From contig NC_088776.1 in the NCBI RefSeq assembly GCF_954871325.1, forward strand, positions 47,696,569 through 47,760,568: DNA of 64,000 nucleotides, given 5' to 3'. The position numbers and the translations under genes are program-made. The notes under the pieces were generated by a model. The model searched no databases, was not told the DNA's origin, and saw nothing but the letters and a program-made list of their open reading frames with translations. Below are positions 11,275 to 24,028 of this stretch, piece after piece. Position 1 is the first letter of the stretch. Every line of letters starts with the position of its first letter. This DNA is from Gordionus sp. m RMFG-2023. Its lineage: Eukaryota > Nematomorpha > Gordioida > Chordodea > Parachordodidae.

Positions 11275-13447
11275 CTTGTCAGCAATCAGGATTATAGAAA
11301 GTCCAATATAAATTCAAATAAATCATATATTATATATTAATTGCTAACTAATATATGATTGTTTTTTTAACGTTTTTAATTGTATTATATTGTAGATATA
11401 TATAAGAATTGCTTAATGTCACTAATTATTCTCAAAATTGAGGTTTTAATCTTCTATTATTAGATATTTTTATTAGCTAGCACTTTCAATGATTTTCTTT
11501 TTTGGAATTTTAAAAAATTTCAAAATTCTTATTGGGCTTGAGCCTCTGTACCCCTCCCCCTTGGTGAAGCTACTTAATGGATGGGAAGGTGGGAAATCTC
11601 CCCAACCCCATTAGAAATTTACCTATTGTAAATATCATTTTAAGCTAAAATTCTAACTGCCCTCCCCCCTTACTATATACAATATAATCAATATAAACAA
11701 ATCATTATTATACAAAATTTTCAAAAAAAAATCCAAAATTATTTTCATAAAAATATCACATAGCCAATAATCTATGACAAGCGGATGCAGGATCTCTAAT
11801 AATATATGGCACAAAAACCTACCTAATAGCCCCCCCCCCACAGAAAAATATATGGTATTACTGCATATTTTTAAAAAAATATAAATTTATTCATATAAAT
11901 TAATTTTAAAAAATATTTACAAAATAAGTTTCAAATCAGATTAATGAGAAGATTGGCTAATTCAATCTTTTTTAAGAGGTCAATTGATGCCAATCTGATA
12001 TTAAAATGTTAATATTGGTATAACCTATAAAATTTTATAACAATTCAAAAAATAAACCCTAATGAAACAACGTTTTGAAAAATACTATAAATTAGTTACA
12101 CCTTTATTAGAATTGGTTCCTACAATTTCAAAAGGAGTTCCTGATTTTATTCCTAAATTTATCATTTAAGGTTTTAGTTGGAGTTCTAAACTCTGTCCAC
12201 ACACTCTTCCTCCCAAGTTCAACCTTCTATTTGATTAAGCCAGTATTTTGAATGACTTTAATCCAATATTTTTTTAATAAAGGAGAATTACCTAACAAAA
12301 TTTTTTTTTGATAAAATATCTAGCATAAAAGTCTATCAAAATGAATAATGTTCTCTTTATATACAAATAAATTGCATTTATATAATAAAAAAACAATTAA
12401 TTATTTTAAGACAATCAATAGAATAATTAGAATAAAATTTTAAAAATAAAGTTCTTTGTAATAAAAATAGTTTAAATTGTGTACAATCATCAAAAAAAAA
12501 TTTTTCATAATAAATAATAATGTTATTACCTTTTTTAATCTATCAGGTGGATTTTTATTGATAGCATTAATAAATTGAAATTTAGCTGATGCTGTTTGTG
12601 ACATAATAACCAAAGTTAACCATAAAGAATCATCGTCCACAAAGAGAATTCAAACTATTTCTTTTATAAATATTTCTAAATTTAATCATTATATCTAATT
12701 AGAATATCATATTACTATATGATGGCATCAGAAGAGGTTGTAGTTATCCATGATTAAGAAATTACAATCTAAATGATAAAATTCAACTATTTTGCGAATA
12801 AAAGCATTTTCATAGATTATACCAAACCTAACACAAAAAAAGATTCGGTAAATTCTGTCACCTGTCATTGCAATATCACTAGTTAATTTGAAAATTTATT
12901 TTTCTTGTAATTGATTAGTTTTTCTTTTCAAAGGGAATTATATAATAAACACCTTTATTTTAGATTTTTTTTGTAGAACACAGAAGGAAATTAGATTAAG
13001 GTGGCAATTAGATTTAAATAATATATAATATTTCAATAAATAGAAGTAATCTAAAAAGATCATTTAATTTAATGCATCTTCAAAAAAAAAATTGAACATA
13101 ATAAAATATTCAAAAAAATTTATAAATATTTTTATCATAATTTACGGTTCACATTAGGTAAAAATTATTTTATTTTTAATGATATTACATTTCTAAATTC
13201 TGTGTTAAAAATTGAATATAACTCACTAAAATTTAGCATTAATTGAAGGTTAATTTACTATTATTATTTAAATTATTATATAACCCTAATTAAATAAATA
13301 TAATCATTTATAAATTGAAAACTAACCAATGATATATTATATATATCATTGAAACTAACAAATTTAATATTGTAATTAACCGAGTTCAAAATGACTAATC
13401 AACTGTATATTTATTTTAAATTAAATTATCATACCTATTCCTAAAAA
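11275..13447. other. AT-rich DNA without recognisable gene
   Basis: Contains solitary C-rich tracts (11550-11600, 11655-11670, 11831-11840) that look like ends of degraded MITEs with CCCC-rich termini. The open frames here (11653-11841 -, 12440-12640 -) show no splice context and no recognisable domain. Confidence 0.4.
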
Positions 13448-13452
13448 TATTT

Positions 13453-13737
13453 TGTTACATTATAGGAATTAATTTTATAGTCTAATTTTTAAGCTTACTA
13501 TTACTTTTGTTTTTTTGCATACAAACTTTTTATAATCTAATTTTGTAACTTTACTTTTTATTTTTTGTAACCTTAATTTTTATTTTTCGTAATCTTACTG
13601 TTTGTTTTTTTTGTTTATATTTTAATTTGATCTAGTATATATACGAAGTGTAAAATGAGAAAAAGAGATAATAAAGTTAATAATAATAAAATATATTTTT
13701 ACATACTCGCAGGTAAACCTTCCCTTCGTTCTTTTCA
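13453..13737 (+). repeat. 5' LTR
   Basis: 285 bp, TGTTACATTATAGG ... CGTTCTTTTCA. Preceded by TATTT and followed by the putative primer-binding site. Confidence 0.88.
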
Positions 13738-13767
13738 TGGTGCCCTGGCTCTGGGTGGTGGACTAGA

Positions 13768-14057
13768 ATGAGATGACTACCTAACATATGGAGATGACTG
13801 CTTAACCTATTGAGATGACTACCTAATTTATTGACATAATCAATGCCTAATCTATTGATGACTGCTTAACCTATTGAGATGACTACCTTATCTATTGATA
13901 TGACTGCCTAATCTATTGAGATGACTACCTAATTTATTGACATGATCAATGCCTAATCTATTGATGACTGCTTAACCTATTGAGATGACTACCTTATCTA
14001 TTGATATGACTGCCTAATTTATTGATATGACCAATGCCTAATCTATTGAGATGACCA
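13768..14057. repeat. Minisatellite inside the LTR element
   Basis: About 13 copies of a ~22-bp unit (consensus like TATTGAGATGACTACCTAAT) arranged in a higher-order block of roughly 110 bp that is itself repeated. It starts just after the primer-binding-site region. A related CTGGCTCTGGATGTTGGACT phrase occurs both before and after it. Confidence 0.85.
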
Positions 14058-15244
14058 AGAATCAAACCTTAGCACGTTCTTTCGTGCAAAAAGTTTCTTT
14101 CTTCATGGTCTCCTGGCTCTGGATGTTGGACTGGAATATGATAACCAGCACCTAACCTAATGTGGCAATCTAGAAAGAACCAATATGAAAGTTGGACGTT
14201 AGGTTATGAATTCTATATTGTGAGACCAATGATGATTACTTATTATTCTAATCCACGTAAGAAGAAAAGTTATTATAAATTAAGATTTTATGCCGGGATA
14301 AAGGCATGTTATAAATTTTTATAATCACTAAAATGTAAAATAATAATGGAAATATTTGAACACACAAAAAGCCTTTAAAATATTATTTACTTAATTTCTT
14401 AGTGAAATATTGATATTTTTTTGATTTCTTGAATGATGACCAATTGTTGTAAATTAACTAAGCCTAAAGATGAATTCTTAGATATAATTAAAAATAAACC
14501 ATTTAATATCCTAAACAAGAAGATAAAACTTTAATTTTAAATATATTAAAATGTAATTAAAACATATGAATTAAATGGTTTAAATCACATGATTGATTTA
14601 AATAACCCTTATAAGTAATACTTAATATGATAAAAATGTTTTTGAAATAAAGCTTTTGAAGACAAGTGGTTATGTTACATCTTCATTTTAGATAAATATT
14701 TAAATGATGTGATGAAATCATTTTCTAAAAATTATCTTAGAAAGAATTTTTATTAAAAATAACACTTTTTGAATTAAAACTAGGGTGTGAAATTTAAATT
14801 TTTTATTTAAAGAGAGGGAAATGTGAATAATATTTTATTTGCATATTTTAACCTTGGAGATTGAAAATAAATAAAAATAATTAAATACTAAAACGCAAAA
14901 ATTAAAACGCGAAAAAATAAAAGTCATTAAAACGCGAAAAATTAAAACGCTAAAAATATTATATAACAATCTTATTGATTTATCATTCTTCACTTATTTT
15001 TATATTTTGATGAACTATTATTTCTTATTAATCGTAATTTACTGATAATAACGATTTTGAAAAATGATAATAATAACAATGAGCACTACAAGCAAGCTAC
15101 ATGAAGCCACGATTTGTAAAACATTCGATATGGATATCAAGCTCACGATTTAAACAAAAACGTGCCAAAACGAACAAACCAACGATTTGGATAAGCCAAC
15201 GACTAATGACTTATGCAACATTGACAACCAAAACGATAAACTAC

Positions 15245-15590
15245 TTGGACCAATGACATAGATAATACCTAGACTGACGATTCATTCATTAAAATTCATT
15301 TTTAAACGTCGTTAAAAGCAAATCAGCTGGACCGGCCATTTTGGTAACACATATAGTAATTATTCTCATGTTAAAAAACTATTAAATTCATAACTTGCTG
15401 TCTTATTATTTCGATGATCCGGTAATTCTTTAATAAAGTTTGCATCAGATATAGGAATAAATTAGGCTCTCGTTTATAATTTTAATAATGATTATTGTAA
15501 CCAAGATGGCGTCTCCACATGATTTGCATTTATGTATACTTTTAATGAATGAATCGTCAGTCTAGGTAATATATATGTCATTGACTTGGA
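15245..15590. repeat. Fold-back block inside the LTR element
   Basis: The left arm (AATGACATAGATAATACCTA, GACTGACGATTCATTCATTA, later GCAAATCAGCTGGACCGGCC) is mirrored at the right (CATGATTTGC, TAATGAATGAATCGTCAGTC, TAGGTAATATATATGTCATT). The palindrome is about 345 bp and is either a nested MITE or an internal structure of the element. Confidence 0.65.
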
Positions 15591-15650
15591 CAACAAACTC
15601 TCTATGACTTCTCATAAGAATTTATGGGAAGGCTTTCAGAAGAGGGAGAA

Positions 15651-15935
15651 TGTTACATTATAGGAATTAATATTATAGTCTAATTTTTAACCTTACTATT
15701 ACTTTTGTTTTTTTGCATACAAACTTTTTATAATCTAATTTTGTAACTTTACTTTTTTATTTTTTGTAACCTTATTTTTTATTTTTCGTAATCTTACTTT
15801 TTTTTTTTTTGTTTATATTCTAATTTGATCTAGTATATATACGAAGTGTAAAATGAGAAAAAGAGATAATAAAGTTAATAATAATAAAATATATTTTTAC
15901 ATACTCGCAGGTAAACCTTCCCTTCGTTCTTTTCA
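15651..15935 (+). repeat. 3' LTR
   Basis: 285 bp, nearly identical to the 5' LTR, preceded by a purine tract and followed by the TATTT duplication (15936-15940). Confidence 0.88.
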
Positions 15936-15944
15936 TATTTTCAA

Positions 15945-16230
15945 GGTCTAAATAAGTATAAGAGATTTCTTTATAAAAAGTAAGTAAATAGACATATAGT
16001 TTACAATCCTCTATTATATACAGTTGTTTATAAAATATGAGATAAAATGCCACTTTATAGACGTATTTGATAGTTATATAATAAATTACAGTTAATAATA
16101 TAATAAATTTAACTAATAAATGCTTTTAATAATAAATATTGTAACAATTTACATTTAAGTATTTAACGCCATCCACTTATAAATATTTTAAAAATTAAAC
16201 ATTTTATTATTATTCCTAGAATAAGATATC
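15945..16230. repeat. Dispersed repeat shared with the 47663-48863 hAT element
   Basis: The series AAGTATAAGAGATTTCTTTA, CAATCCTCTATTATATA, CAGTTAATAATATAATAAAT and GTAACAATTTACATT is matched in the same order within 47965-48230. It is probably a second, older copy of that hAT family, interrupted on its left by the LTR element. Confidence 0.55.
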
Positions 16231-19200
16231 TTTTCTTCTCTTTTTTAAGTGTTTTTAGGAGAGCTATTTTTTTTCTTTTTCGAAAAACAGTTTTGAGTTA
16301 AATTTTTAATACTAGTATATTTTGGATATTATTACAAACTACTATTATTTTAAGATACAATATACCAACTAAAGGTGGTGCGAATATATAAAATCTTAAT
16401 TGTTTCATCATATCATTTTGTTTATTATTTTATAGTTAGAAAAGTTTCATTTCTAATATGGCATCCATTTAAATAACTCAAGGTTTCAAAATATTTGCAT
16501 AATTATTACTTACAAAGATTTTTAGTGTTTTTATTTTATCATTTTATTCAATATGATAAATTCTGGTATTAGTTTACACCGTGAGTGTCATGGCTATGAC
16601 TGCAAATTAACCCGCTGTGTTGCTATGTAATTTAAGATTATTACTACAGCTGTTGAGAGCATATTAATGCATATCAGATAAACATATAGTCAACTGCGCA
16701 GTCAATTATATATCATTAAAATGAAGATAATTTTTAGATAATTTAATATCTCACAATAATTTTCTCGATTACTTATCTAGTTTACATCATATCATCTAAG
16801 AGGAAGCTCTAACCACCAGTTTTATGATTTGGATTGGTTGTTTATGCACTCTTCTTCAATAAATGTTGATTTGGTTTCAACCTATAAATTTTTCCTTATT
16901 AGTCCATTCAATAAAACATTGTCTAAAATTGTAACAGAGTTATATTAGTTTTATAACCTTTTGTCAATGTAAGTTGCTAAGAATTATATTACTGCATTAT
17001 GTGGTTTTTAAAATCTATTGTCAATTGAGACATATGTATGAATAAATTAACCTTTTTTATCACTTATAATTCTTTAGAAGCAAATTTTTTTATATCAGCA
17101 ATCGAAAATATTTTATACTGTAATAAATATATTTAGTATTAAAATATATTATTTTTAGAAATGTCTTGTATTGTTTTAATTAAACGCCAATTTTTGTATA
17201 CATAATATAATAAATGACAAAATATGAAATTTAGAATAATTGTTCAGAGTTAACAAAATTTATAAATATATAATATACTAATATAAAGCCCTTTTTTTAG
17301 TAGAGCACCCTGAAATTGTAAAGGCTAGCGACGCCCCTGATGTTTTTCTACAAATTAGTATCAAAGTGGGGTTTCCTATGTGCTTTGTTTGTTAAGCACA
17401 CTACGCCCATTTTCCAAGATTGGCGTCAATTTTGGAAAATATATTAGCATCTTATTTGTTTAATTAGCACCAAATTTTACGCCCTATTTTAAATAAATAT
17501 TCATTTTCTTGTAGCATCTTATTTCTTTTCGTTTTAAGTAAAAACATAATGGTGAAATATCAAAATATATTAGATATAAAAAATAATTATTTTACCAATG
17601 ATAATCATTTTATTTTACTAGATTATCCATCCTACATATCAAAAAACCTAATACATATAATACGTTAACGTTGTTTAGATTTAATATTTTTGCACATAAA
17701 TTTGTGCTTATATTTCAATTCCATTGTATTTAATATTTTTTAGTGATGAAAATATTTTTTTAATTTTTTAATAAGTAAATGTAAAGGATAAAAGCTTTTA
17801 TATTTTGATTATTTACAGGAATGTCTTTAGTATGTTATAAAGGAGGTGCTAAAAGATGTTATTTATTTTAAAATAAGTGTCTATAATTCTACCATAATTA
17901 ATTATAATATACATGTATTCGCTAATCAAAATAATTTCTAATATAAATGTGGAATCTAACTTAAATGCTTTACCTCCAAGGCCAAAATAAATTTTTAAAT
18001 AACCCCAATCTAAAAGTTTTTAAATTTTAGATTTTCTTATCAAAAAGATAGAAAAATATTTTTACCAAGTTTTTCTTTTGACTTTGTATTCTTTTCTAAA
18101 TTAATTTGGGAGATTTTTATTAATTATTGGAAATTAAACTCAATTTTTTCTATAATCAAAAATGAATGTGATAATAATAAATAGATTAAATACAATTATT
18201 TTCTCAAAAAATATTTTTTATTTTTTACTATTTTGTTTTTGCTTAAGTTATGGAAGGAAATTAAAATAATAAATGATTAAATGTCAAATGGAAATTAATA
18301 TTTAACTAAAATAAATTCTAAAATATTAATAATTGCGTTAATGAGTGTTCCGCTAATTATTTAATAATTAGGTCTAATTTTAGAAAATAGAGTGCTATGC
18401 TAGGATATTTTTTTGATTTGATGCTAATTTTTAAAAAGGATAACGACGTCCCTGTTTTAGTAAGATTTTGCATTTTTGTTAAATATTATTATTACACAAC
18501 ATGTAAATTAATTATAGATAAACCTGCTGAAGGTGAATTAAAAGGGGGAGGGGATATATGTTGATAGATAGAGTAAAAAAGTTTATAACACTTTTAAAAA
18601 AATAAATTTACACCTTTAGGAATTTCATCATAAGAGTCTATTATAGTGTATAACTAAGAAAAAAACAGATATAATACTGAAAAATAATTAATATTATTGT
18701 TAAGATTAAATCAAAGCTATGTAATTAAATTTTTAAATCTTCGACTTACACCAAGACATATAGATCATTCCTATCTCATCATTGCTTTGATTCAAAATTA
18801 TTACAAAATAACCAGAATTAAGAAAATAGTTTGCAAATATAATTTTTAAATTATTAACTAGTTATTACTGTTATATATGATGATATATATGTGATGTCGA
18901 ATAGAAAGAAGAAAGTGAAAATGGAGAGCATTCATTCTTTTATTTTATAATCATGCAAGATTTTGTTGGATAATTTTTAATGATATATGATTTTTTTTTA
19001 AATTTTACTAATTTTCCTTTTTAATTTATAATTTGGAATTCTACAATAAAGAATCAATAAAGTTATACACATCAATAAAGGTATATATTTATATTTAATT
19101 ATAATTTGGTATATATATTTTTTTAATTATGTTTACAGGGCTAGCAATATCGTTTATATTTGTATCTTTTAAAACTTTTCAAAAATATCTTGTATACGAG

Positions 19201-20080
19201 ATAAATTATTTTATATGTGTCTTAAACAACAATTATGATATTTTAAGGACCAAGTTGAAAATATAAATATAGAATCAGAAAATGAAAGAAATGGTGTTAA
19301 AAGAAAAATACAATTGCAAAAATAAATTTAGCATATAAAATGGAAATTCTTTTGAAGTCACCCAGATGAACATACTAATATCAAAATTATAATTACTGCA
19401 GAATGTAAAGAATGCCACTAATTTATAAGTGTTTCAGCAGGCTCATCATCTAATTTCGTCTAGCATCAGAGTATATTATATAATCTATATTATAATTTTC
19501 CGATGTCCTTCATATGTTGACGTCATGTTATCGTTACGGATTTATTTATTCTTATTATTTATCAATTTCCAAAAAAAAGAAGAAATAAATACTTTCTTAA
19601 AATTATTCTATTCTAAATTCAACTCAATATTATTCAAGTAAATTCAATTCTAAAAGGTCATAATTTTAATTACAATTGTTTGACGGAATTTGTTTTCTCA
19701 GCACTAGAGTTATTATTTATAGATAAGTTTAATTTCAATTGATTATGGATTACTATTTTCCTTTAAGCGCCGCCAATTTCTCGTGAGACTTGCTTTTGGT
19801 CATGACAACTAATAAATCTCAGGCGTTAAACAAAGTTGGCATCTATTTACCACATCCTGTTTTTTTACATGGATAGCTCTTATGGCTATGTCTCGGGTTT
19901 GTTCTCCTTATAAACTAATTGATATGACCAAGGATTAAACAAGAACTACAACCAATGTTGTGTATTATGAGGTTATATCCGATTAATCCCGGTTTATACG
20001 AATACCAAAGAACAATACTTAGTATGATATTTATTTATAATTTAAATAAATTTATATATCTATTTTAAGCACCCAACTTA
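16231..20080. other. AT-rich DNA, no gene recognised
   Basis: No exon or domain could be recognised. Two single MITE ends read GCGACGCCCCTG (about 17326-17340) and ACGACGTCCCTG (18443-18454), both as right ends of a CAGGGGCGTCG-type family, without visible left partners. A slightly more GC-rich stretch at 19770-20000 is unassigned. Confidence 0.4.
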
Positions 20081-20269
20081 TTTTTAAAGCCACCTATTTT
20101 GTCGGACCGAACAATGTGCCCTTTTATCTCTGATAAATATTTTGTATAACTCACAGGAAAATATACAGAGTACATTATTTCTATCATTTAAATAAATATA
20201 TATATCTATTCTTAAGGTTCCTACTTTTTTTATTTACCATTTTGTCGGACCGAATCTCTTTATTACCCC

Positions 20270-20720
20270 TGTTGATTATTTTGCATAACTCACTACATAG
20301 TACATTATTATTAGTATTTAAATAATATTATATAGGATTTTACAACTATTCCAAAAAGACGATATATATTACAATATTTTTTTATCTATTTAAAATTATA
20401 TATCTATTCTTAAGATCCTACTTTTTTTAACAATACTCCTTTTTATTTCTGTTAACATTTTTAACAATATTCCTTTTTATTCCTGATAACTTTTTTGTAT
20501 AACTCAATAAAAAAGACAATACGTGGTTTCTATTTTTATTATTTAAATACGATTTTATATTTATCCAAAAAAACAATACTAATTACGACATTTTTATTAT
20601 TTAAAATATTCTATATCTATTCACAAGGATCCTATTTTCTTTTAAGTTTGTCAATTGGTCTCTCCGAAAAATATTTTATTTTAATTCTACCGTATAAAAA
20701 TAACACGAGAATTGCCCAGA
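20270..20720. repeat. Dispersed ~430-bp repeat (copy 1)
   Basis: Matches 45755-46165 in order: TTTTGTATAACTCA, GTACATTATT, ATATAGGATTTTA, TTCTTAAGATCCTAC, AAAAAGACAAT, and GAGAATTG at the end. The interior is itself a loose ~100-bp periodicity. The open frame across it (20495-20755 +) is low complexity and not considered coding. Earlier units of the same type start about 20090. Confidence 0.6.
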
Positions 20721-20759
20721 ATTCGTCTTTATTCCCAATATACTTACTATTTTGAATAA

Positions 20760-23370
20760 TATTAGTAAATATTTCTATAATTTTTATTTATCATTGTTAC
20801 TAATCATTAAATAGTCTATTGATAAACACTCACTTATATTTGGGTGATACATTTTTTTAAAAAATTTATCTAATCTACCCCATAAGTATTTGTATTTTGA
20901 TTTTTTATAAAACTTTAAAATCTCCTGTTTTGTGATTCATTACTATTTGTTACTTACCATTATTTATGATTCATGGTTATCTTCGATTTCCTACCATTTG
21001 TGATTCCCATGTTATACCCTCCCCGACCGAAGGCCAGACTAGGGTGATGCCTTAGTTTTATTAATAATCGTATTTATAATGATATTTATTATATATTCAA
21101 TATCAAATTTTTTATTTGCTAAATTTAAAAGTATTTTAAAATAAATTATTATATTAATGATTAATAATGAAGTGAAATATGAAAAAATTGTCAAGAATTG
21201 AAAAGAATAAGAAAAAAAATATTTATTAAATATAAGGGAATAATATTTAAAAAAATATCTAATCTTAAATCATTTTTTTGCAGCTAAGATGATTTAATAA
21301 TTTTATGATCATCTTGTATTACGCAAACATAAAAAACCAAAAGAAATTGTGAAAAGTATGAAACATTAACTCAAAAAGCTATATAGTTTTTAAATAATAA
21401 ATGGAATAATATCTCAGGAAAAATTTAATAATATATTAACTTCATTTGTTGTTAAAGGAAAGTATCCATTATCTTAGCAGGGGCATCATAAGATTTCACG
21501 ATCCTAGGGGCCTCAACTAACAACCTACACCCCCCCCCCCTATTCTCCTATTTTTATGACCTTCGGCAAGCTTTTGCCCGGTCTCCGGCTGGTTTTTTAA
21601 AAAACATATACTTTTTATATAGAAATTTGCAAACTCTATAGTAGTATTCAAAATTCATTTTGCCATTTAATATGCATAAAATTTGTATCTATTTATTACA
21701 GTATATTAAATATTTGCATTGCAGAATATATATATTGTAATATCAATGAGCTTTAAATATTTGTGATTTCAAATATAAAAAAATTTTGCAAGTAAAGAAA
21801 CAAAAGTGATAAAAAAAAATTCTTTTTCATTAATTATCCGCTCCATTATATGGATTGTTGCTACCGACAATAAGGCTTGACATAGCATTCTCATCAGATT
21901 CCATACCTATATTTAATTTTATCTTTAATTTCATTAAAAAATTTATTACCATCAGAGATATCTTCAGATTGAGCCTCACATATAGCTTCTATTGTTTTAC
22001 AAATAAAATAACATATAATTTACCATTTTCTCTCTCTAAACTTTTTTGCTTTAAATATTTATCTCTCTCAGAAATACAATTAATTTTCTTTTATTATCTA
22101 AAGCATAGTGAAATTGAAAAACCATATTTTAAATGTACCCTGCTCAACTCCAACTCTTTCATTTCCTCATCTTCCTTTGCCTAAAATATCATCAACATCA
22201 ATATTGCTTCTATTTCCATTACATCTCAAAATCAACTCTACATTGTTTAACTCCAACTCTGTCATTGCCCCTTTTCTTTTGCCTAAATATTAACAACATC
22301 AATATTGATTCCACCATTATTTAAAACATTCATCTAAAATATCTTCTTTCTTCATTATCTAATAAGTAAAAAATAAATGAGTAAAAGATGTTATAATAGT
22401 TTGTTTTTTTGCTTTTTTTGTTTTTCTTTGCTTTTTTCTTTATTAAAATAATAGAAGATTTTGTGTCATTATTTTTTCAATTTGTAAAAATTTATAAATT
22501 TTGAGGTTCTTTTTTCAAAAAATTTCGAACATAGCCTTAAACATATATATTTTTATGAAGTAATATATGTTTTTAAAATTATTTAGGAATTTTTTAAATA
22601 ATCTTTACTAAATTATATGCGAATGAATCATATATACAGCGTCTACATAAAGAGGAGGGGATAGAGTAAGAGCATTTTGCATAGTTTTTTTTTAAATAGG
22701 GTAAATAACTAAGGGGGTCGATAAAGGTATGGTAAATTTTTGGAGTTGCTAATTAAATTTTTAAATTAAATGAATATGAAACGATAGCGGGGTTTATATT
22801 GATGAAAATATTCTTAATAAATTTTTTTAAAAAATCTTTAACTATATCCTGCAATACTTCCGTGTGTGAAAGGGTATGGTAGAAGAATAAATTATTTATC
22901 AAATTTGTTCTTTAACTAGAAAATTATACCCAAGCCTGGAGATTTTGCTTATATATGGCAGAAAATTTATACATGGAATCTTAAGTCTTGTGTAATATTC
23001 TGGCTAAAATCTATAATAAAACTCAAGTGATTCTTAAAAACACTACTTCTAATGCCGAAATATATACTTTTTGAACTTTACTGAACAATAGAGTCCTAGT
23101 TTTTTGTTTCTTTATATATATAAATTTATTATAATACTAAATGTAGTAATACATAAATTATATAATGATATTATAATACATGTTTAGATAATATTGATAT
23201 AATGGAAATATATGTATGAATATATGGTATTGTATTATTCGCATATTATGAATTAGTATATTCGTTAATTATATATATTTTATAATAAGTATGTATGTAT
23301 AATATTGATAATATTTAACTGCCTTGCATTATTGCTATGTAGAAAGATTATAATTACATAACCGGCCTTA
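20760..23370. other. AT-rich DNA with scattered MITE ends
   Basis: Contains a C-run (21530-21541) next to a GACCTTCGGC-type MITE end, a similar CGACCGAAGG end at 21030, a two-copy ~103-bp duplication at 22140-22330 (AACTCCAACTCT repeated), and a CAGCGTCTACAT-type MITE end near 22638. On the - strand around 21850-22330 broken frames contain protein-like scraps, but no family is recognisable. Confidence 0.4.
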
Positions 23371-23376
23371 TTATTG

Positions 23377-23721
23377 CTATATGTATAAATTATCATCGTT
23401 GTGTATGAATAATATGATTTGTACTAATATATTAGGACAGTATAAATTTATTAAGCCAATCAATATCAAAAGCATAATAATGAAATCAATAATGATTGTT
23501 GTTGGTGATAGTTCCTCAATTCCATTACCAACCAATGTAGCCACAAATATCAAACAAGTAAAAATAATAATCGATATCAATATTAGACAACACAACAAAG
23601 AATAATAATTTGATTGACACTGACATTTAAAAGAATTAATATCACGTCCATCATATTCCCCTTGATTCAATAATATATAAACATAAAATACATTTCTCTT
23701 ATTTGAAAAAGATAGGAGCAA
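23377..23721 (-). CDS. Hypothetical protein with two membrane segments
   Basis: A 114-residue open frame facing away from the GH27 gene, with about 300 bp between the two start codons. I do not recognise a family. After a polar, Cys-containing N-terminal ~38 residues (FKCQCQSNYY) there is one hydrophobic stretch (about residues 40-64, LLCCLILISIIIFTCLIFVA). A short polar turn with GIEELSP follows, and then a second hydrophobic stretch (about 73-106). This would make a membrane hairpin. AT-rich DNA easily yields such hydrophobic frames, so it may be chance. The Cys pairs and the position next to a real gene keep it open. Confidence 0.3.
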   Translation of the reverse strand: MLLSFSNKRNVFYVYILLNQGEYDGRDINSFKCQCQSNYYSLLCCLILISIIIFTCLIFVATLVGNGIEELSPTTIIIDFIIMLLILIGLINLYCPNILVQIILFIHNDDNLYI

Positions 23722-24028
23722 ACAATGCGTTTATATTTATTGTGAAAATCTTAACGTAATATAAGAGCGTATAAACCTTAAATTACAATGTTTAAAGCTA
23801 AGATAGGCTTTGAATAACCAAATCCTACGATATTCAATACAATTATGAATTATTGATGTATAAGATATGATATATCACCAAGAGATGTTTAAAAAGTTTA
23901 TTTTTTTATACATTTCCTAATTCTATATAAATTTTAACTATTAATCTTAATATTTATTTAATAAAACTTGTATGTTAACTAACAGTTATAAATTCCATTT
24001 TTATATAAACCTTGTGGAGTCTATCGAA

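Larger units (their letters stand above)
13453..15935 (+). mobile_element. Small non-autonomous LTR retrotransposon (fossil)
   Basis: A 2,483-bp LTR element with terminal TG...CA repeats of 285 bp at each end and a 5-bp target-site duplication TATTT on both sides. TGGTGCC, a typical tRNA primer-binding-site start, directly follows the 5' LTR. A purine tract (AGAAGAGGGAGAA) directly precedes the 3' LTR. The LTRs look roughly 97-98% identical by eye, so insertion was fairly recent. The short interior shows no gag or pol region. It holds a minisatellite and a fold-back block, so the element was probably always dependent on another (Ty3/Gypsy-like by LTR start; inference). Confidence 0.85.

Noticed and set aside
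20495-20755. 86-codon open frame
   Set aside because: Lies within a dispersed repeat, low complexity, and the matching copy at 45755 does not keep the frame.
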